In this document: positions 43,781 to 52,181 of the stretch, piece after piece
How the letters are laid out: each line of letters begins with the position of its first letter
Position numbering within the stretch: the stretch's first letter is position 1
NCBI GenBank assembly: GCA_023422695.1
Contig: JAFAGN010000018.1
Span: forward strand, 32,098-96,097
Source of the DNA: Pseudomonadota bacterium
GTDB lineage: Bacteria > Pseudomonadota > Alphaproteobacteria > Sphingomonadales > Sphingomonadaceae
Direction of reading: 5' to 3'
DNA: 64,000 nucleotides
Translations under genes and position numbers: made by a program
Notes under the pieces: model-generated
Told to the model about the DNA's origin: nothing
The model's input: the letters and a program-made list of their open reading frames with translations, nothing else
The model's database searches: none

Positions 43781-44646
43781 TCAGCACAGCGTCCGATCGA
43801 GAAAGTCCCTGATCAGCGGGACAACCTCGTCGAGGTTGGTTTCGAGAAGCCAATGGCCGCCGTCTAGCATATGCAGCTCGGCCGCGGGGAGATCGCGCAA
43901 ATAGGCGCGCGCAGACTTCTCGGGCATATAGAAATCCTGCGGACCCCAGACGATGAGCGTCGGCGGGTGGTGCTCGCGCAGATAGCGTCGATGCGCGCCG
44001 AACCAGGAGCGATTGGCCTTGAGGCCCCCGATAAGGTCGATCGCGATTTCGCGGCGCCGCGGGTTGATCAGCGACCAGTGCAGTTTCCAGAGGTCCGGCG
44101 GAATGCGCGGCACGAGATCGGGCCGCACGTCGTTCAGAAACTCCTCCCGAAAAACATCCTCGCTGATTGCCTTGCCGATCTCGGCGCGCATCTCGGGTTC
44201 GGGAAGCGACCAGCTCTTCTCTATCTCGGCATATTTGTCGCCCAGCGCATCCTCATAGGGAATGTCCCCATTCTGGATGATCTGCGCGAGGATGCGTTCA
44301 GGCTGCATGATCGCGAGACGCGCGCCGATCGGCGATCCGAAATCGTGAAGATAGAGCACAAAGCGCTCGACGCCGAGCGCACGCACGAACCCGTCGAGAA
44401 GCTGCGCATAGCCGTCGAAGCTATAGTCGAAATGCTCGGGCGTATCGCTGTAGCCCATGCCCGGATACTCGGCGCGAGCAGCCGCCACCGATCGCCAAGC
44501 CGCGGCAGGAGATTGCGAAACTCGAACGACGAACAGGGATAGCCATGCGGCAGCAGCAGCACCGGAGCGTCGGGCGGTCCTGCCTCCCTGTAAACGATAT
44601 CGACTCCGCCGACATCGATCCGCCGATGGAGAGTTTCTCCGTTCAC
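43781..44646 (-). pseudogene. Epoxide-hydrolase-like alpha/beta hydrolase, frameshifted
   Basis: Two frames join into one hydrolase of about 288 residues. The N-terminal part (from 44646: VDIVYREAGPPDAPVLLLPHGYP, FRNLLPRL, WRLLAP) stops matching at about 44468; the other frame continues with EYPGMGYSDTPEHFDYSF, the elbow LYLHDFGSPIGARLA with aspartate nucleophile, and DGGHWLLETN with the histidine. At the join GCGCCGAG replaces an expected GCGCCCGAG, a one-base deletion. This is the epoxide-hydrolase/haloalkane-dehalogenase type. Either a recent pseudogene or a sequence error. Confidence 0.75.
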
Positions 44647-44673
44647 AGTCGATGCTCCTCGCGCGTCACGATC

Positions 44674-45078
44674 TCAAGGGGCTGGCAGTTCCACTTCGGG
44701 CAGCGCATCGAGGTCGGCCTTGGTCATGCTCGTCTGAAGATCGGTGTCGCCGCCGCGCACGATGGGCTTGAGGCCCTGCACAGGTACGTGGACATAGCGG
44801 TCGGGACCGACGCCATCGAGCTCGACGAGGAGACGGTCCACCTTGTCGTCGGCGCCGCGCAGCACCTGCGATACGTCTCCGAGATACTTCCCGTTCGCGC
44901 CGACGATATCGGCATCGAGGAGTTGTGCCTCACTGAGGCCGAGCGCCGCAGGGAGGGGGCCGGCGACCGTGGCGCTGGTCTCGGCTGCACGTTCCATCCT
45001 ATCCTCGGCAGCTTCCTGCTTGCTGTCGCAAGCGGCGAGAAAAAGTGCGGCGCCGGCACTGAGGATGAGGATGCGCAT
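44674..45078 (-). CDS. PRC-barrel lipoprotein
   Basis: A 134-residue protein. MRILILSAGAALFLAAC is a lipoprotein signal (lipobox LAAC). After an acidic linker, residues 55-110 are a PRC barrel: AQLLDADIVGANGKYLGDVSQV, KVDRLLVELDGVGPDRYVHV. PRC-barrel proteins at the envelope are often stress-related. AAAGGACAAG precedes the ATG. It is 28 bases from the hydrolase remnant on the same strand. Confidence 0.8.
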   Translation of the reverse strand: MRILILSAGAALFLAACDSKQEAAEDRMERAAETSATVAGPLPAALGLSEAQLLDADIVGANGKYLGDVSQVLRGADDKVDRLLVELDGVGPDRYVHVPVQGLKPIVRGGDTDLQTSMTKADLDALPEVELPAP

Positions 45079-45223
45079 GTCTTGTCCTTTCAGTAGCGGA
45101 TCGAGCTCCGGTTCGACGCGGCAAAACTCGAAATCGTCATGACCTGACCAGGAAACGCCCCGCTGCAAAAGCGGTTGCGATTTTGCGACGTGCGGCTCTT
45201 GGGGCGCGGTCTTCATTTACGCC

Positions 45224-45706
45224 TCAGCCCGCCTCCGTGACCCCCTCGTCGAGCCCGCGCGTCTTCGGTCGCAGCGCCTTGTAGCGCGGAAGGAACGCCA
45301 TCATCGGCATCCAGCTCGGCGCCTCGGCGGTATAAAGATGGAAGGCTGGTGCAATCTCTTCGGGATCGTCCAGCGTCCCCGCCGCAATATCGATCTCATC
45401 GGCCTGGTGGCGCACATGGATCGTTAGCGGCGAGCCGCACGTCCGGCAAAAACTGCGCGTGCCGAAGCTGGTCGATGCGAAGCGTCCTATATGCTCTTCG
45501 CCCGCAAGGATGCGGTACCGGTCGAGATGGACCGTCGTAAAGACCATGCCGCCCGACCCCGAGACATGCTGACAGACACGGCAGTGACACCAGCCGCTAT
45601 CATAGGGTTTTTCCTCAAGGCGGTACCGAACCGCGCCGCAAGCGCAGCCCCCATCGAGCGCAACCTCTCCGGCGCTTGCAGCGTCGCTGTCGGAAGCGTT
45701 CGGCAT
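45224..45706 (-). CDS. GFA family protein
   Basis: A 160-residue GFA/CENP-V-like protein. GGCACGAVRY near 19 and the CHCRVCQHVSG block near 40 form two zinc-binding sites, SFCRTCGSPLT near 87 the third cysteine pair, and DEIDIAAGTLDDP follows. Glutathione-dependent formaldehyde-activating enzyme (Gfa) belongs here, but most members have unknown substrates. ATG 45706 has AAAGGCGAG upstream. Confidence 0.85.
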   Translation of the reverse strand: MPNASDSDAASAGEVALDGGCACGAVRYRLEEKPYDSGWCHCRVCQHVSGSGGMVFTTVHLDRYRILAGEEHIGRFASTSFGTRSFCRTCGSPLTIHVRHQADEIDIAAGTLDDPEEIAPAFHLYTAEAPSWMPMMAFLPRYKALRPKTRGLDEGVTEAG

Positions 45707-45820
45707 GGAGCTCGCCTTTCTCGCGGCGCGGGTATCGGAGAGGGTAATGGCAGACCGATGGGGTGGTGGCTTCTCTTTGTCCTTCACCGACCGGGAACCG
45801 TGGCGGGATGTCTTTCCTTG

Positions 45821-46252
45821 TCAGAGCTGAACTTCGCCCTCATCCTCCCCGTCCCAATAATGCGCGCGGGTGCCAGACACCTTGATGAGGACGATCCCTG
45901 GCGTATCGATGCCGTCCGGCCACCAGCGTTCGAGGCCCTTCGTCCAATGTTCGGCGAATTCGGCCTTGTCGCGGATCAGGGCCGCGTGACCCTCGACGGC
46001 GAGGAAGAAGGGCCGCATGCCGAGCAGGCCCGATTTGCCCTGATAGCTCAGATTGACGTTCGGGTTGGCCGCGATATCGGCGACCATGAGGGACGTCTCG
46101 TCGGTGAAGAACCAGGCATCGCCGTCATAATCGACTTCGCGATTGTTGCTCATCGGCCGCGACCCGATGGCGCCGCCCGCGGTGTGCGTGGCGAGCATCG
46201 CGAAGTCGATATCCTTCATCTTCTCGGAAAGCTGTTCGATCGTCATCGTCAT
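45821..46252 (-). CDS. Pyridoxamine 5'-phosphate oxidase-like stress protein
   Basis: A 143-residue split-barrel flavoprotein of the general-stress-protein-26 type: FAMLATHTAGGAIGSRPMSN, DGDAWFFTDETSLMVADI, NVNLSYQGKSG and W-x-HYWDG near the end. Binds FMN or F420-type cofactors; physiological reaction unknown. Cytoplasmic, no signal. Confidence 0.8.
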   Translation of the reverse strand: MTMTIEQLSEKMKDIDFAMLATHTAGGAIGSRPMSNNREVDYDGDAWFFTDETSLMVADIAANPNVNLSYQGKSGLLGMRPFFLAVEGHAALIRDKAEFAEHWTKGLERWWPDGIDTPGIVLIKVSGTRAHYWDGEDEGEVQL

Positions 46253-46343
46253 GGGAGGAGCCTTTTGTCTGGAGCGTCTGTATCTGCATCAATGCGCCGC
46301 GAAGGCGGGAGTTGCGGAGGGGGGCTGCGCCTCGCGGCTTGGG

Positions 46344-46883
46344 TCAGGGACCGGTCGCGGCGGTCCGGCTTTGCCGGCGCGGCGCGCGGATCGGGCGATA
46401 TTCGCAGGTGATCGCGAGCTCGCGCCGCGGGGCGGGCAGGAGATGGATGTGGAGCCGGGCTTCGGCGGCGACCGCGTCGAGCGCAAAGGCCTGCTCGGCC
46501 TCGTACATCTCGTCGCGGTGCGGCTGCACCCACTGCCGCACCGATGCGAGCGCGCGCGACTTCGCACGCGCGAGCGTGTCCGCCACAATGAAAAGATTGC
46601 GGTGGCGCTCGAGAAATTCGCCCCGGACATAGCCGCCTAGATTGACATAATAGAGCCGTTCGGGACCCTCGAAGGGCGCGGTCTTCAAAACTATGTCATA
46701 GCCATCGGCGTGATCGATCTCGGCCCAGCAGTCGATATGGAGGCTGCCCGGCGTGCCCCACCATTGGCGGCGGAGCGCATCATAAGTGTCGGTGATCGTG
46801 GGCGCGGCGACGAAGCGCATGTCGTGCAGCTCGATATTGGCGCCGGCCATCTCGCCGCCGACATAAATGGCGAAGAGCTTCAC
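46344..46883 (-). CDS. DUF1543 family protein
   Basis: A 179-residue protein: KLFAIYVGGEMAGANIELHD, then FVAAPTITDTYDALRRQWWG, CWAEIDHADGY and YYVNLGGYVRGEF, the DUF1543 pattern. Function unknown. Arginine-rich C-terminal tail. The GTG start overlaps the stop of the FAD gene (GTGA), so it is the second gene of that operon. Confidence 0.75.
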   Translation of the reverse strand: MKLFAIYVGGEMAGANIELHDMRFVAAPTITDTYDALRRQWWGTPGSLHIDCWAEIDHADGYDIVLKTAPFEGPERLYYVNLGGYVRGEFLERHRNLFIVADTLARAKSRALASVRQWVQPHRDEMYEAEQAFALDAVAAEARLHIHLLPAPRRELAITCEYRPIRAPRRQSRTAATGP

Positions 46884-48532
46884 GCGGCCTTCTCCTCGGT
46901 AGTCGCCTGGCCGATCGCGGCTGCGAGCTGTTCTCCGACAACCAGGCCCATTTCGTGCGAGCTTGTTATTCCCTGGATGAAAGGGTGGCGGCCGAGCAGG
47001 AAGGGCAGGCTGAGGCAGAAGAGGCGGGATTCCGGGATATCGTCTGCCATCGGGTGGAAGGCATCGTCGATCGCGATGCCCCGCGCCTCCGCCTTGCCGG
47101 CGCCAGGCGCTGCATCGCGCACGATGCCCTGTCGCCGCAGCGAGGGGAATGGAAAGGCTGCGGCGCCGAGCGGGCGCTGGCCCATCGCCTCGATAAACAC
47201 ATCAAAATGCCGCTGCTCGCCGCCCAGGATCAGGGACGCGCCTGCCTCTTCGCCGCTCGTGTCGATGCGGTAATCGTCGCCGATCGCCATGACATCGAGC
47301 TTCCCGGCGCGGTGGAGCGCGATCAGCCGCCGGATCGATTTGTGGGGAACGGTGGCATAATCGTCGACGAACACCGGCTTGAAGTAACGGACGAAGCGAC
47401 GGTAGTCCGTTCCCTCCAGATATGGCACGAGAAGCGCGAGCACTTCGTGCATGCGCAGGATCGCGTAGCGCCAGGCGACGGTGTGCCTTGCGGCATAGTC
47501 GTGCTGCGCTTCGGCGAGATTGGCCTCGGCCCACGCGAATGGGTCGCTCGCTGCGCGCCTTGCAAAATAGGCTTCACAGAAGCCCTCAAGGTCGAGGTTC
47601 TCCAGGCCGATGCCCGCGGCGTAAGGGGGATCGGCAGCGGCAAGCTCCGCCTTGAACAGTGCGAAGGCGGCATCGAGCAGCTGGTCTTCTTCGCTCGCAA
47701 CGAGACGCGTGATCGCCTCCTCGGTACAGCTGGCGAGCGGCTCATAGGGAAGCGGCGCATAGAAATCGGCTTCGGGGAGCAGGCCCTTCCTCGACATCAT
47801 CGTCATGTGGAATGCATCAGTGGCGGATGCCGGACGATAATGCGTCTCGCCGTCCCGGGTTTCGTCAAACGAGCCATGGATGTTGGCGAGCGCAATACAG
47901 GCGTCGATGGCCGTGAGCGAGCTGCCCCGAATGCCGATATCGCAGGGCGGTACCGTGGCCAGAGCCGAGGCGGGCCAGGGGCTGAGGAAATAGCCCGGCC
48001 GAACCTCGGGCTCGGAGGGCCATTGGTGGCCCGTCGCGAGGACGACATGATCGAAAGCCTCGTCGGCGAGTTCGCCCGACCTCGTGCGAACCTTGAGTAT
48101 CATCGCGCCCGACGTGCTGACCGCGTCCTCGACGCGGCATCGCGTGCGCAGCTCGACCTCGATACCGCGCGCGCGCGCCATGTCGATAACGGCGTCGAAC
48201 TGGTCGCGGAAATATTCGCCGAGCGCGACGCGCGGATAGAAGGTCCGTTCGCCGATCGCATCAGGATCGATGCCGAGATCGGCGAGGCGCTCCGGCGGCT
48301 GACGTATCAGCCAGTCGCACAGCGTCTCGGCAAGCGGCGGGATTTCGATGCTGGCGATATTCGCCAACATGGCGGGGTCGTTCCAGCCGGGCCGATAGGG
48401 CGTTCCGCAGCCCGCGCTCGCCTGCGCCTCATACACGGCAAGACGGAAGGGCGGGGGGTTGTGGGAGAGAAGCGCATGCAGCGTGTAGAGCGTGGTCGGG
48501 CCGGCTCCGACAAAGGCTATGCGGGATGTCAT
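46880..48532 (-). CDS. FAD/NAD(P)-binding protein
   Basis: A 550-residue flavoprotein. IAFVGAGPTTLYTLHALL (5-22) is the FAD dinucleotide-binding G-x-G-x-x, GTPYRPGW near 50 and LANIASIEIPPLAETLCDW follow, VVLATGHQWP near 177 the second nucleotide motif, and GIRGSSLTAIDACIAL near 210 the NAD-binding. This matches the HsdR-unrelated 'FAD-NAD(P)-binding' family (NAD_binding_9). Reaction unknown. Start ATG 48532 has a weak ribosome site but the FAD motif begins at once. Operon with DUF1543. Confidence 0.8.
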   Translation of the reverse strand: MTSRIAFVGAGPTTLYTLHALLSHNPPPFRLAVYEAQASAGCGTPYRPGWNDPAMLANIASIEIPPLAETLCDWLIRQPPERLADLGIDPDAIGERTFYPRVALGEYFRDQFDAVIDMARARGIEVELRTRCRVEDAVSTSGAMILKVRTRSGELADEAFDHVVLATGHQWPSEPEVRPGYFLSPWPASALATVPPCDIGIRGSSLTAIDACIALANIHGSFDETRDGETHYRPASATDAFHMTMMSRKGLLPEADFYAPLPYEPLASCTEEAITRLVASEEDQLLDAAFALFKAELAAADPPYAAGIGLENLDLEGFCEAYFARRAASDPFAWAEANLAEAQHDYAARHTVAWRYAILRMHEVLALLVPYLEGTDYRRFVRYFKPVFVDDYATVPHKSIRRLIALHRAGKLDVMAIGDDYRIDTSGEEAGASLILGGEQRHFDVFIEAMGQRPLGAAAFPFPSLRRQGIVRDAAPGAGKAEARGIAIDDAFHPMADDIPESRLFCLSLPFLLGRHPFIQGITSSHEMGLVVGEQLAAAIGQATTEEKAA

Positions 48533-48621
48533 GTTGCGACAATGCTCCGGGCGCGCAGAAGTTCGGCCGACTTGCTCTGGGTCAATGCGAATTCTCCTCA
48601 GCTGCTCCGGGGCGCCCAGCC

Positions 48622-48649
48622 AAAAAAAAGGGTCCGCATGCGCGGACCC
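48622..48649 (-). terminator. Rho-independent terminator of the CsbD-like gene
   Basis: On the minus strand GGGTCCGC / GCGGACCC with a 4-base loop is followed by eight T. A strong terminator, 29 bases past the CsbD-like stop. Confidence 0.85.
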
Positions 48650-48677
48650 GAAGGGGGCTATCAACTTGGCGGGAGGA

Positions 48678-48854
48678 TTAGTTTTCGGTGCCGGGAGTAC
48701 CCGTCTTCGGCGGCTTGCCGTCTTCGATGCGGCCTTCGTTGCGAAGGTCGCGGCCTTCCTGCGCCTTGCGCTTGGCCTCGGGGCTGTCGCCGTTTTCGAA
48801 GGCTTCTTCCTTCACATAGCCGGCAGCTTCCTTGATCTGTCCCTTGACGCTCAT
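48678..48854 (-). CDS. CsbD-like small stress protein
   Basis: A 58-residue hydrophilic protein: SVKGQIKEAAGYVKEEAFENGD, then EAKRKAQEGRDLRNEGRIEDG, and a proline/threonine-rich tail. The KGQIKEAAG start is CsbD-like. CsbD proteins are general-stress sigma targets. GGAGAG precedes ATG 48854; an EcfG-like element at 48890-48915 and a terminator at 48622 frame it. Confidence 0.75.
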   Translation of the reverse strand: MSVKGQIKEAAGYVKEEAFENGDSPEAKRKAQEGRDLRNEGRIEDGKPPKTGTPGTEN

Positions 48855-48889
48855 GATACTCTCCATTGGCTGTGGGTTCTGGTGCGAGA

Positions 48890-48915
48890 AACCCTTGGAC
48901 GCGGACGAAAGTTGC
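48890..48915 (-). promoter_or_regulatory. EcfG-like promoter variant
   Basis: GCAAC (48915-48911), 18-base spacer, GTT (48892-48890) on the minus strand, about 36 bases before the CsbD-like ATG. One mismatch in the -35. Confidence 0.4.
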
Positions 48916-49061
48916 CTGCGATCGCCCGGATTTATCTTCGCCGCCGTGCGCAACTTTGGCCGCATCGCGGCGTTTCGCTGCGCGCATGAAAGAGTGACGA
49001 CGGCGAGGCTTGGCCATTGCCCTGACGCCTGCGAACGCCCTTCGGCGATCGTCGCCGAACC

Positions 49062-49086
49062 GCAACTTTTGTACCCTGCAGGCGTT
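49062..49086 (+). promoter_or_regulatory. EcfG-like promoter variant
   Basis: GCAAC (49062-49066), 17-base spacer ending in C, GTT (49084-49086), 28 bases before the DUF3606 start. One mismatch in the -35. Confidence 0.4.
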
Positions 49087-49114
49087 CGCCCGTCATCATA
49101 AACGGGAGACGGGC

Positions 49115-49297
49115 GTGATCCACCAACAGTTCGAACTTGACCGCATCGATCGAAGCGCGCCCGACGCGATGCTCGCCTGGGCGCGCATATTGGGCGTCAG
49201 CCAGTCCGAGATATTGATCGCGGTCGCGGCAGTCGGCGATCGCGCCGACGCGGTTCGTACCTATCTCGCGCGGCCGTGGCCGGAGCCCCTCGCTTGA
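49115..49297 (+). CDS. DUF3606 small protein
   Basis: A 60-residue protein: after a short arm comes MLAWARILGVSQSEILIAVAAVGDRADAVRTYL, the DUF3606 helix-turn-helix-like pattern (W-x3-LGV-S-x2-E-L-x2-AV-x2-VG). Function unknown. GGGAGA precedes GTG 49115. The stop overlaps a TTG start of the next gene, giving a coupled three-gene operon with the DUF421 protein. Confidence 0.75.
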   Translation: MIHQQFELDRIDRSAPDAMLAWARILGVSQSEILIAVAAVGDRADAVRTYLARPWPEPLA

Positions 49298-49857
49298 CGG
49301 AGGGCCCCGAGGGGACGGGCGGCGACGCGGCTGCAGCGAACAGCCGTCGCCCGGACGGAATCAGCGAAAAGATGATCGCCGGGCAGCGCTGGCACCGCCA
49401 CGCGAGCCCCGTTTCCTTCGTCCTGCTCGCTGCCATCGTCGCCGTCGCGCTATCGGGCCTCGTCGGTGGCCAGCCGAGTCCGCTGCGCGCCGAGGATTTT
49501 GGAGCAGCGCGGCTCGAGGTGAAGACGCCCTCGGTCATTCGCAACGGCGAGTTTTTCGAAACCCGCATTCGTGTCGAGGCGATCCGCGATGTTTCCGATG
49601 CGGTGCTTGCGGTCTCCCCGTCGCTCTGGACGGACATGACGATCAACACCATGCTCCCCGCCGCCGCCGAGGAAAGCTACAAGGACGGCGCCTATCGTTT
49701 CTCCTATGGGGAGCTTCGCGCGGGCGAGACGCTGGTCGTCAAGATCGATGGCCAGATCAACCCGCCGCTCTTCGCAGGAACCAAGGGCGAGATTGCGCTG
49801 TTCGACGGCGAGCAGCGGCTCGGCAGCATGCCGCTAGAGATCAAGGTCCTGCCCTGA
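49294..49857 (+). CDS. Membrane-anchored extracytoplasmic protein, DUF421 partner
   Basis: A protein of about 187 residues. Residues 35-60 (SPVSFVLLAAIVAVALSGLVGG) are one transmembrane helix; the remainder is a beta-rich domain (ARLEVKTPSVIRNGEFFETRIRV-type strands, YKDGAYRFSYGELRAGETLVVKIDG) placed outside. No named family recognised, though such genes sit next to DUF421 genes in related genomes. Likely start TTG 49294 (TTGA overlap). Stop overlaps the next ATG (TGATG). Confidence 0.65.
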   Translation: MTEGPEGTGGDAAAANSRRPDGISEKMIAGQRWHRHASPVSFVLLAAIVAVALSGLVGGQPSPLRAEDFGAARLEVKTPSVIRNGEFFETRIRVEAIRDVSDAVLAVSPSLWTDMTINTMLPAAAEESYKDGAYRFSYGELRAGETLVVKIDGQINPPLFAGTKGEIALFDGEQRLGSMPLEIKVLP

Positions 49858-50339
49858 TGGATATCGTCCTTCGCGCGAGTGCGATGTTTTTCCTGCTCTA
49901 TGCGCTCCTCCGTCTCATGGGGAAACGCGAACTGGGGCAGATGACGCCTTTCGAGCTGGTTCTGCTTGTGGTGATGGGCGACCTCATCCAGCAGGGCGTC
50001 ACCCATAATGATTTCAGCCTGACCGGCGCGTTGCTCGCGATCGTGACCTTCGCCTTCTGGGCGCTCACCCTCAGCTGGGCGACCTATCTCTTTCCGCGGC
50101 TCAAGAATCTGCTTGAAGGCCATCCGCGCGTCGTGGTGAAGCAGGGCGAGATCATCCGCGACAATCTTCACCGCGACCGGCTCACCGTCGACGAAATCGA
50201 GTCCGAGATGCGGCTAGCAGGGATTGCCCAGCTTTCCGACGTCGAATGGGCGATCCTCGAGCCGCAGGGCAAGATCAGCTTCATCAAGCGGTCGGACGGC
50301 ACAGCCCGCCAGCGCGATGCCGAGGATGGCGCGGTGTGA
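49857..50339 (+). CDS. DUF421 (YetF-like) membrane protein
   Basis: A 160-residue DUF421 protein: two or three N-terminal helices (RASAMFFLLYALLRLMGKRELGQMT), PFELVLLVVMGDLIQQGV, then a cytoplasmic domain with HPRVVVKQGEI and LTVDEIESEMRLAGI. YetF-type proteins affect spore germination in Bacillus; function elsewhere is unknown. The domain is on the short side. Coupled to the preceding gene. Confidence 0.85.
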   Translation: MDIVLRASAMFFLLYALLRLMGKRELGQMTPFELVLLVVMGDLIQQGVTHNDFSLTGALLAIVTFAFWALTLSWATYLFPRLKNLLEGHPRVVVKQGEIIRDNLHRDRLTVDEIESEMRLAGIAQLSDVEWAILEPQGKISFIKRSDGTARQRDAEDGAV

Positions 50340-50408
50340 ATTAGTCGATCGCAACTTTCGGGTCCGCCGCGCGCTGAACAGGCGCGGGGCAAAACGATGG
50401 AGACTGCC

Positions 50409-50881
50409 ATGAAACCGACCGAAATCGACACCGACGCTACCCATATCTGGCGGGAAAGACGCTGCGTTTCGTGACAGCCGAAAGCTGCACCGGCGGTCAG
50501 CTCTCAGCGGTTCTCGCAGCCGATGCCGCGCTCGGAGTACATCTCGAGCGCGGCTTCATCGTTTATTCGGTCGACGCCAAATGCGAGATGCTCGGCGTCG
50601 CCCGAGAAGACGCCGAGCGAGATGGAGCGGTGAATCCCGAGGTCGCCGCCGCGATGGCGACTGGCGCTCTTCGGACAAGTCATGCCGACATTGCAATTGC
50701 GATCACGGGGTTCTGCGGCCCTCGCGAAGGCCGCGAAGAGGTGGGCCTTGTCTACATCGCCGCCGCCGACGCCGACGCGGTGCGGGTCATGGATTTTCAT
50801 TTCGGCGACATCGGGCGGCGCAATGTGCTCGATCAGGCCGTGGCCGCAGCGCTACAGATCATGATCGATGCGGCATCGTGA
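50409..50881 (+). pseudogene. CinA-family gene with N-terminal frameshift
   Basis: ATG 50409 with a good ribosome site (ATGGAG) reads MKPTEIDTDATHI and then leaves frame; the conserved part continues in another frame as LAGKTLRFVTAESCTGG, with ADIAIAITGFCGP and the rest to 50881. One base is missing at about 50447. The CinA C-terminal domain is a nicotinamide-nucleotide amidase. A shortened product could start at GTG 50471 (136 residues), which keeps the TAESCTGG motif but loses the first strand. May be a real mutation or a sequence error. Confidence 0.7.
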
Positions 50882-50949
50882 ACGAGGGTCGCGGGCGCTC
50901 CGGCGGGCGGGACCGGAAGCAGGAGCAGAGCCGAGTTCGGCAGGCGTCC

Positions 50950-51168
50950 TTAGCGCGGCGCTTTCCGCTTCAAGGCGCCGTCCTTGTGGGCCGCCCGCTT
51001 GCCTTCGGCCGTTTCGACCAGATATTCGGGGTTCGTCGGCGACGCCGCGACATGATGGCCTTTGATGTCCATTGCTTTCGTCACTTTTCGCACGACCTTG
51101 CCCTCGGCGCGTCCGCCGTGGCTCTTCCAGGTCACCTCATCGCCTTTCTTGGGTTCGTCTTTCATCAT
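50950..51168 (-). CDS. DUF2945 / HVA1 Tudor-domain protein
   Basis: A 72-residue protein: KKGDEVTWKSHGGRAEGKVVRKVT, then EYLVETAEGKRAAHKDGALKRK, the Tudor-like HVA1 fold. Small basic proteins of this family occur in fungi and bacteria, with unknown role. GGAGAG precedes the double ATG at 51168/51165. Confidence 0.85.
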   Translation of the reverse strand: MMKDEPKKGDEVTWKSHGGRAEGKVVRKVTKAMDIKGHHVAASPTNPEYLVETAEGKRAAHKDGALKRKAPR

Positions 51169-51290
51169 CACTCTCCTTCCGAAAAACAGTCCGCGTGCGC
51201 GGCAAAGGTTCCTCTCTTGGAGCGGCGAGCAGGAAGACATCTGGCGCAGGCTCTTTCTATGCGATTGCCGAATAGCGTGGGGAGTCCTCG

Positions 51291-51548
51291 ATGAATGAGG
51301 ATCATACGCGCGGACAACGCGACGGTCTGCGGCTTGCCCTCGCCGTCCTTGCCGCTGAAGAAGCGAAATGGGCCGCGCTGCTTGGTGAGAGCCGATCCTG
51401 GCGGACGAACCGCGAACGCGAGGTACGCCACAAGGCCCTGCAGGTCGCCCAGAAGCGGATACAGACATTGCTCAACCGCACGTCTCCAAAAGGGTCCGAT
51501 GGGCTCGGCGATGAGGTCGCCGCCGCCCTTGAGAAAGCCGGACTCTGA
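51291..51548 (+). CDS. Small helical protein, unknown
   Basis: An 85-residue, all-helical, charged protein (GLRLALAVLAAEEAKWAALL, then HKALQVAQKRIQTLL). GGGGAG precedes the ATG. No named family recognised. It converges with the response regulator gene. Confidence 0.55.
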   Translation: MNEDHTRGQRDGLRLALAVLAAEEAKWAALLGESRSWRTNREREVRHKALQVAQKRIQTLLNRTSPKGSDGLGDEVAAALEKAGL

Positions 51549-51567
51549 TCGGCGGCGCGCGCTCGCT

Positions 51568-51921
51568 TTATTGTTGTGCGAGGCTGGCTAGCGCGGCTTC
51601 GAGGCTGTCGACGGTGAAAGGCTTCGCAAGGATCGGCCGATCGTTCCAGCAGGGGCCTGGCTGACCGACAAAACCGCCCGTCGCGACAAGGAAAGGGATC
51701 GAGCGTGCCGCGAGAGCCTCGGCTACCGCATCGCAAGGCAAGCCGGATTCGAGATAGACGTCCACAATCGCGGCATCGAATTCGCCTGTCGCGATATGTC
51801 TGAGCGCCGATGCGATATCGCCGGCGTCCCCGACAATATCATGCCCCAGCGCGCCCAGCGCATCTTCGAGCATCATGGCGACAAGTGGATCATCTTCGAC
51901 GACCAATATCCTTTTGGGCAT
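51568..51921 (-). CDS. Single-domain response regulator
   Basis: A 117-residue CheY-like receiver: ILVVEDDPLVAMML with the acidic pair, AAIVDVYLESG with the phospho-aspartate near 53, VATGGF for the Thr/Ser switch, and ILAKPF for the lysine. No output domain. It lies 260 bases from the divergent histidine kinase gene and may be part of its phosphorelay. Confidence 0.9.
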   Translation of the reverse strand: MPKRILVVEDDPLVAMMLEDALGALGHDIVGDAGDIASALRHIATGEFDAAIVDVYLESGLPCDAVAEALAARSIPFLVATGGFVGQPGPCWNDRPILAKPFTVDSLEAALASLAQQ

Positions 51922-52181
51922 ATTTTCCCTGCATTATCTGCGAGGCGCTCGTGGCGCGCTCACGAAGCTCGACTTACGGCGGCATCCGAGTGAATGTCCT
52001 CCCGGTGCCGCGCCTACGCCTGAGCATCGGCGACCCTCATCCAAAATCATATTGATCCATGTTAATCGCCGCCCAGACCGCCTGCAATCTCGGCTGATAG
52101 GGCTAGCAAGGCTGCTTGCCACGAAGGGCATGGCAGTGCATGCACGGCACAAATTGTTCGACCGGGCCGAGGGGAATATCG

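Noticed and set aside
46955..48835. Plus-strand 626-codon open frame opposite the FAD protein gene
   Set aside because: It mirrors the codon bias of the minus-strand flavoprotein, which has clear FAD motifs.
51168..51215. Possible EcfG promoter before the DUF2945 gene
   Set aside because: GGAAC and GTT are present but 20 bases apart, outside the 16-18 range.
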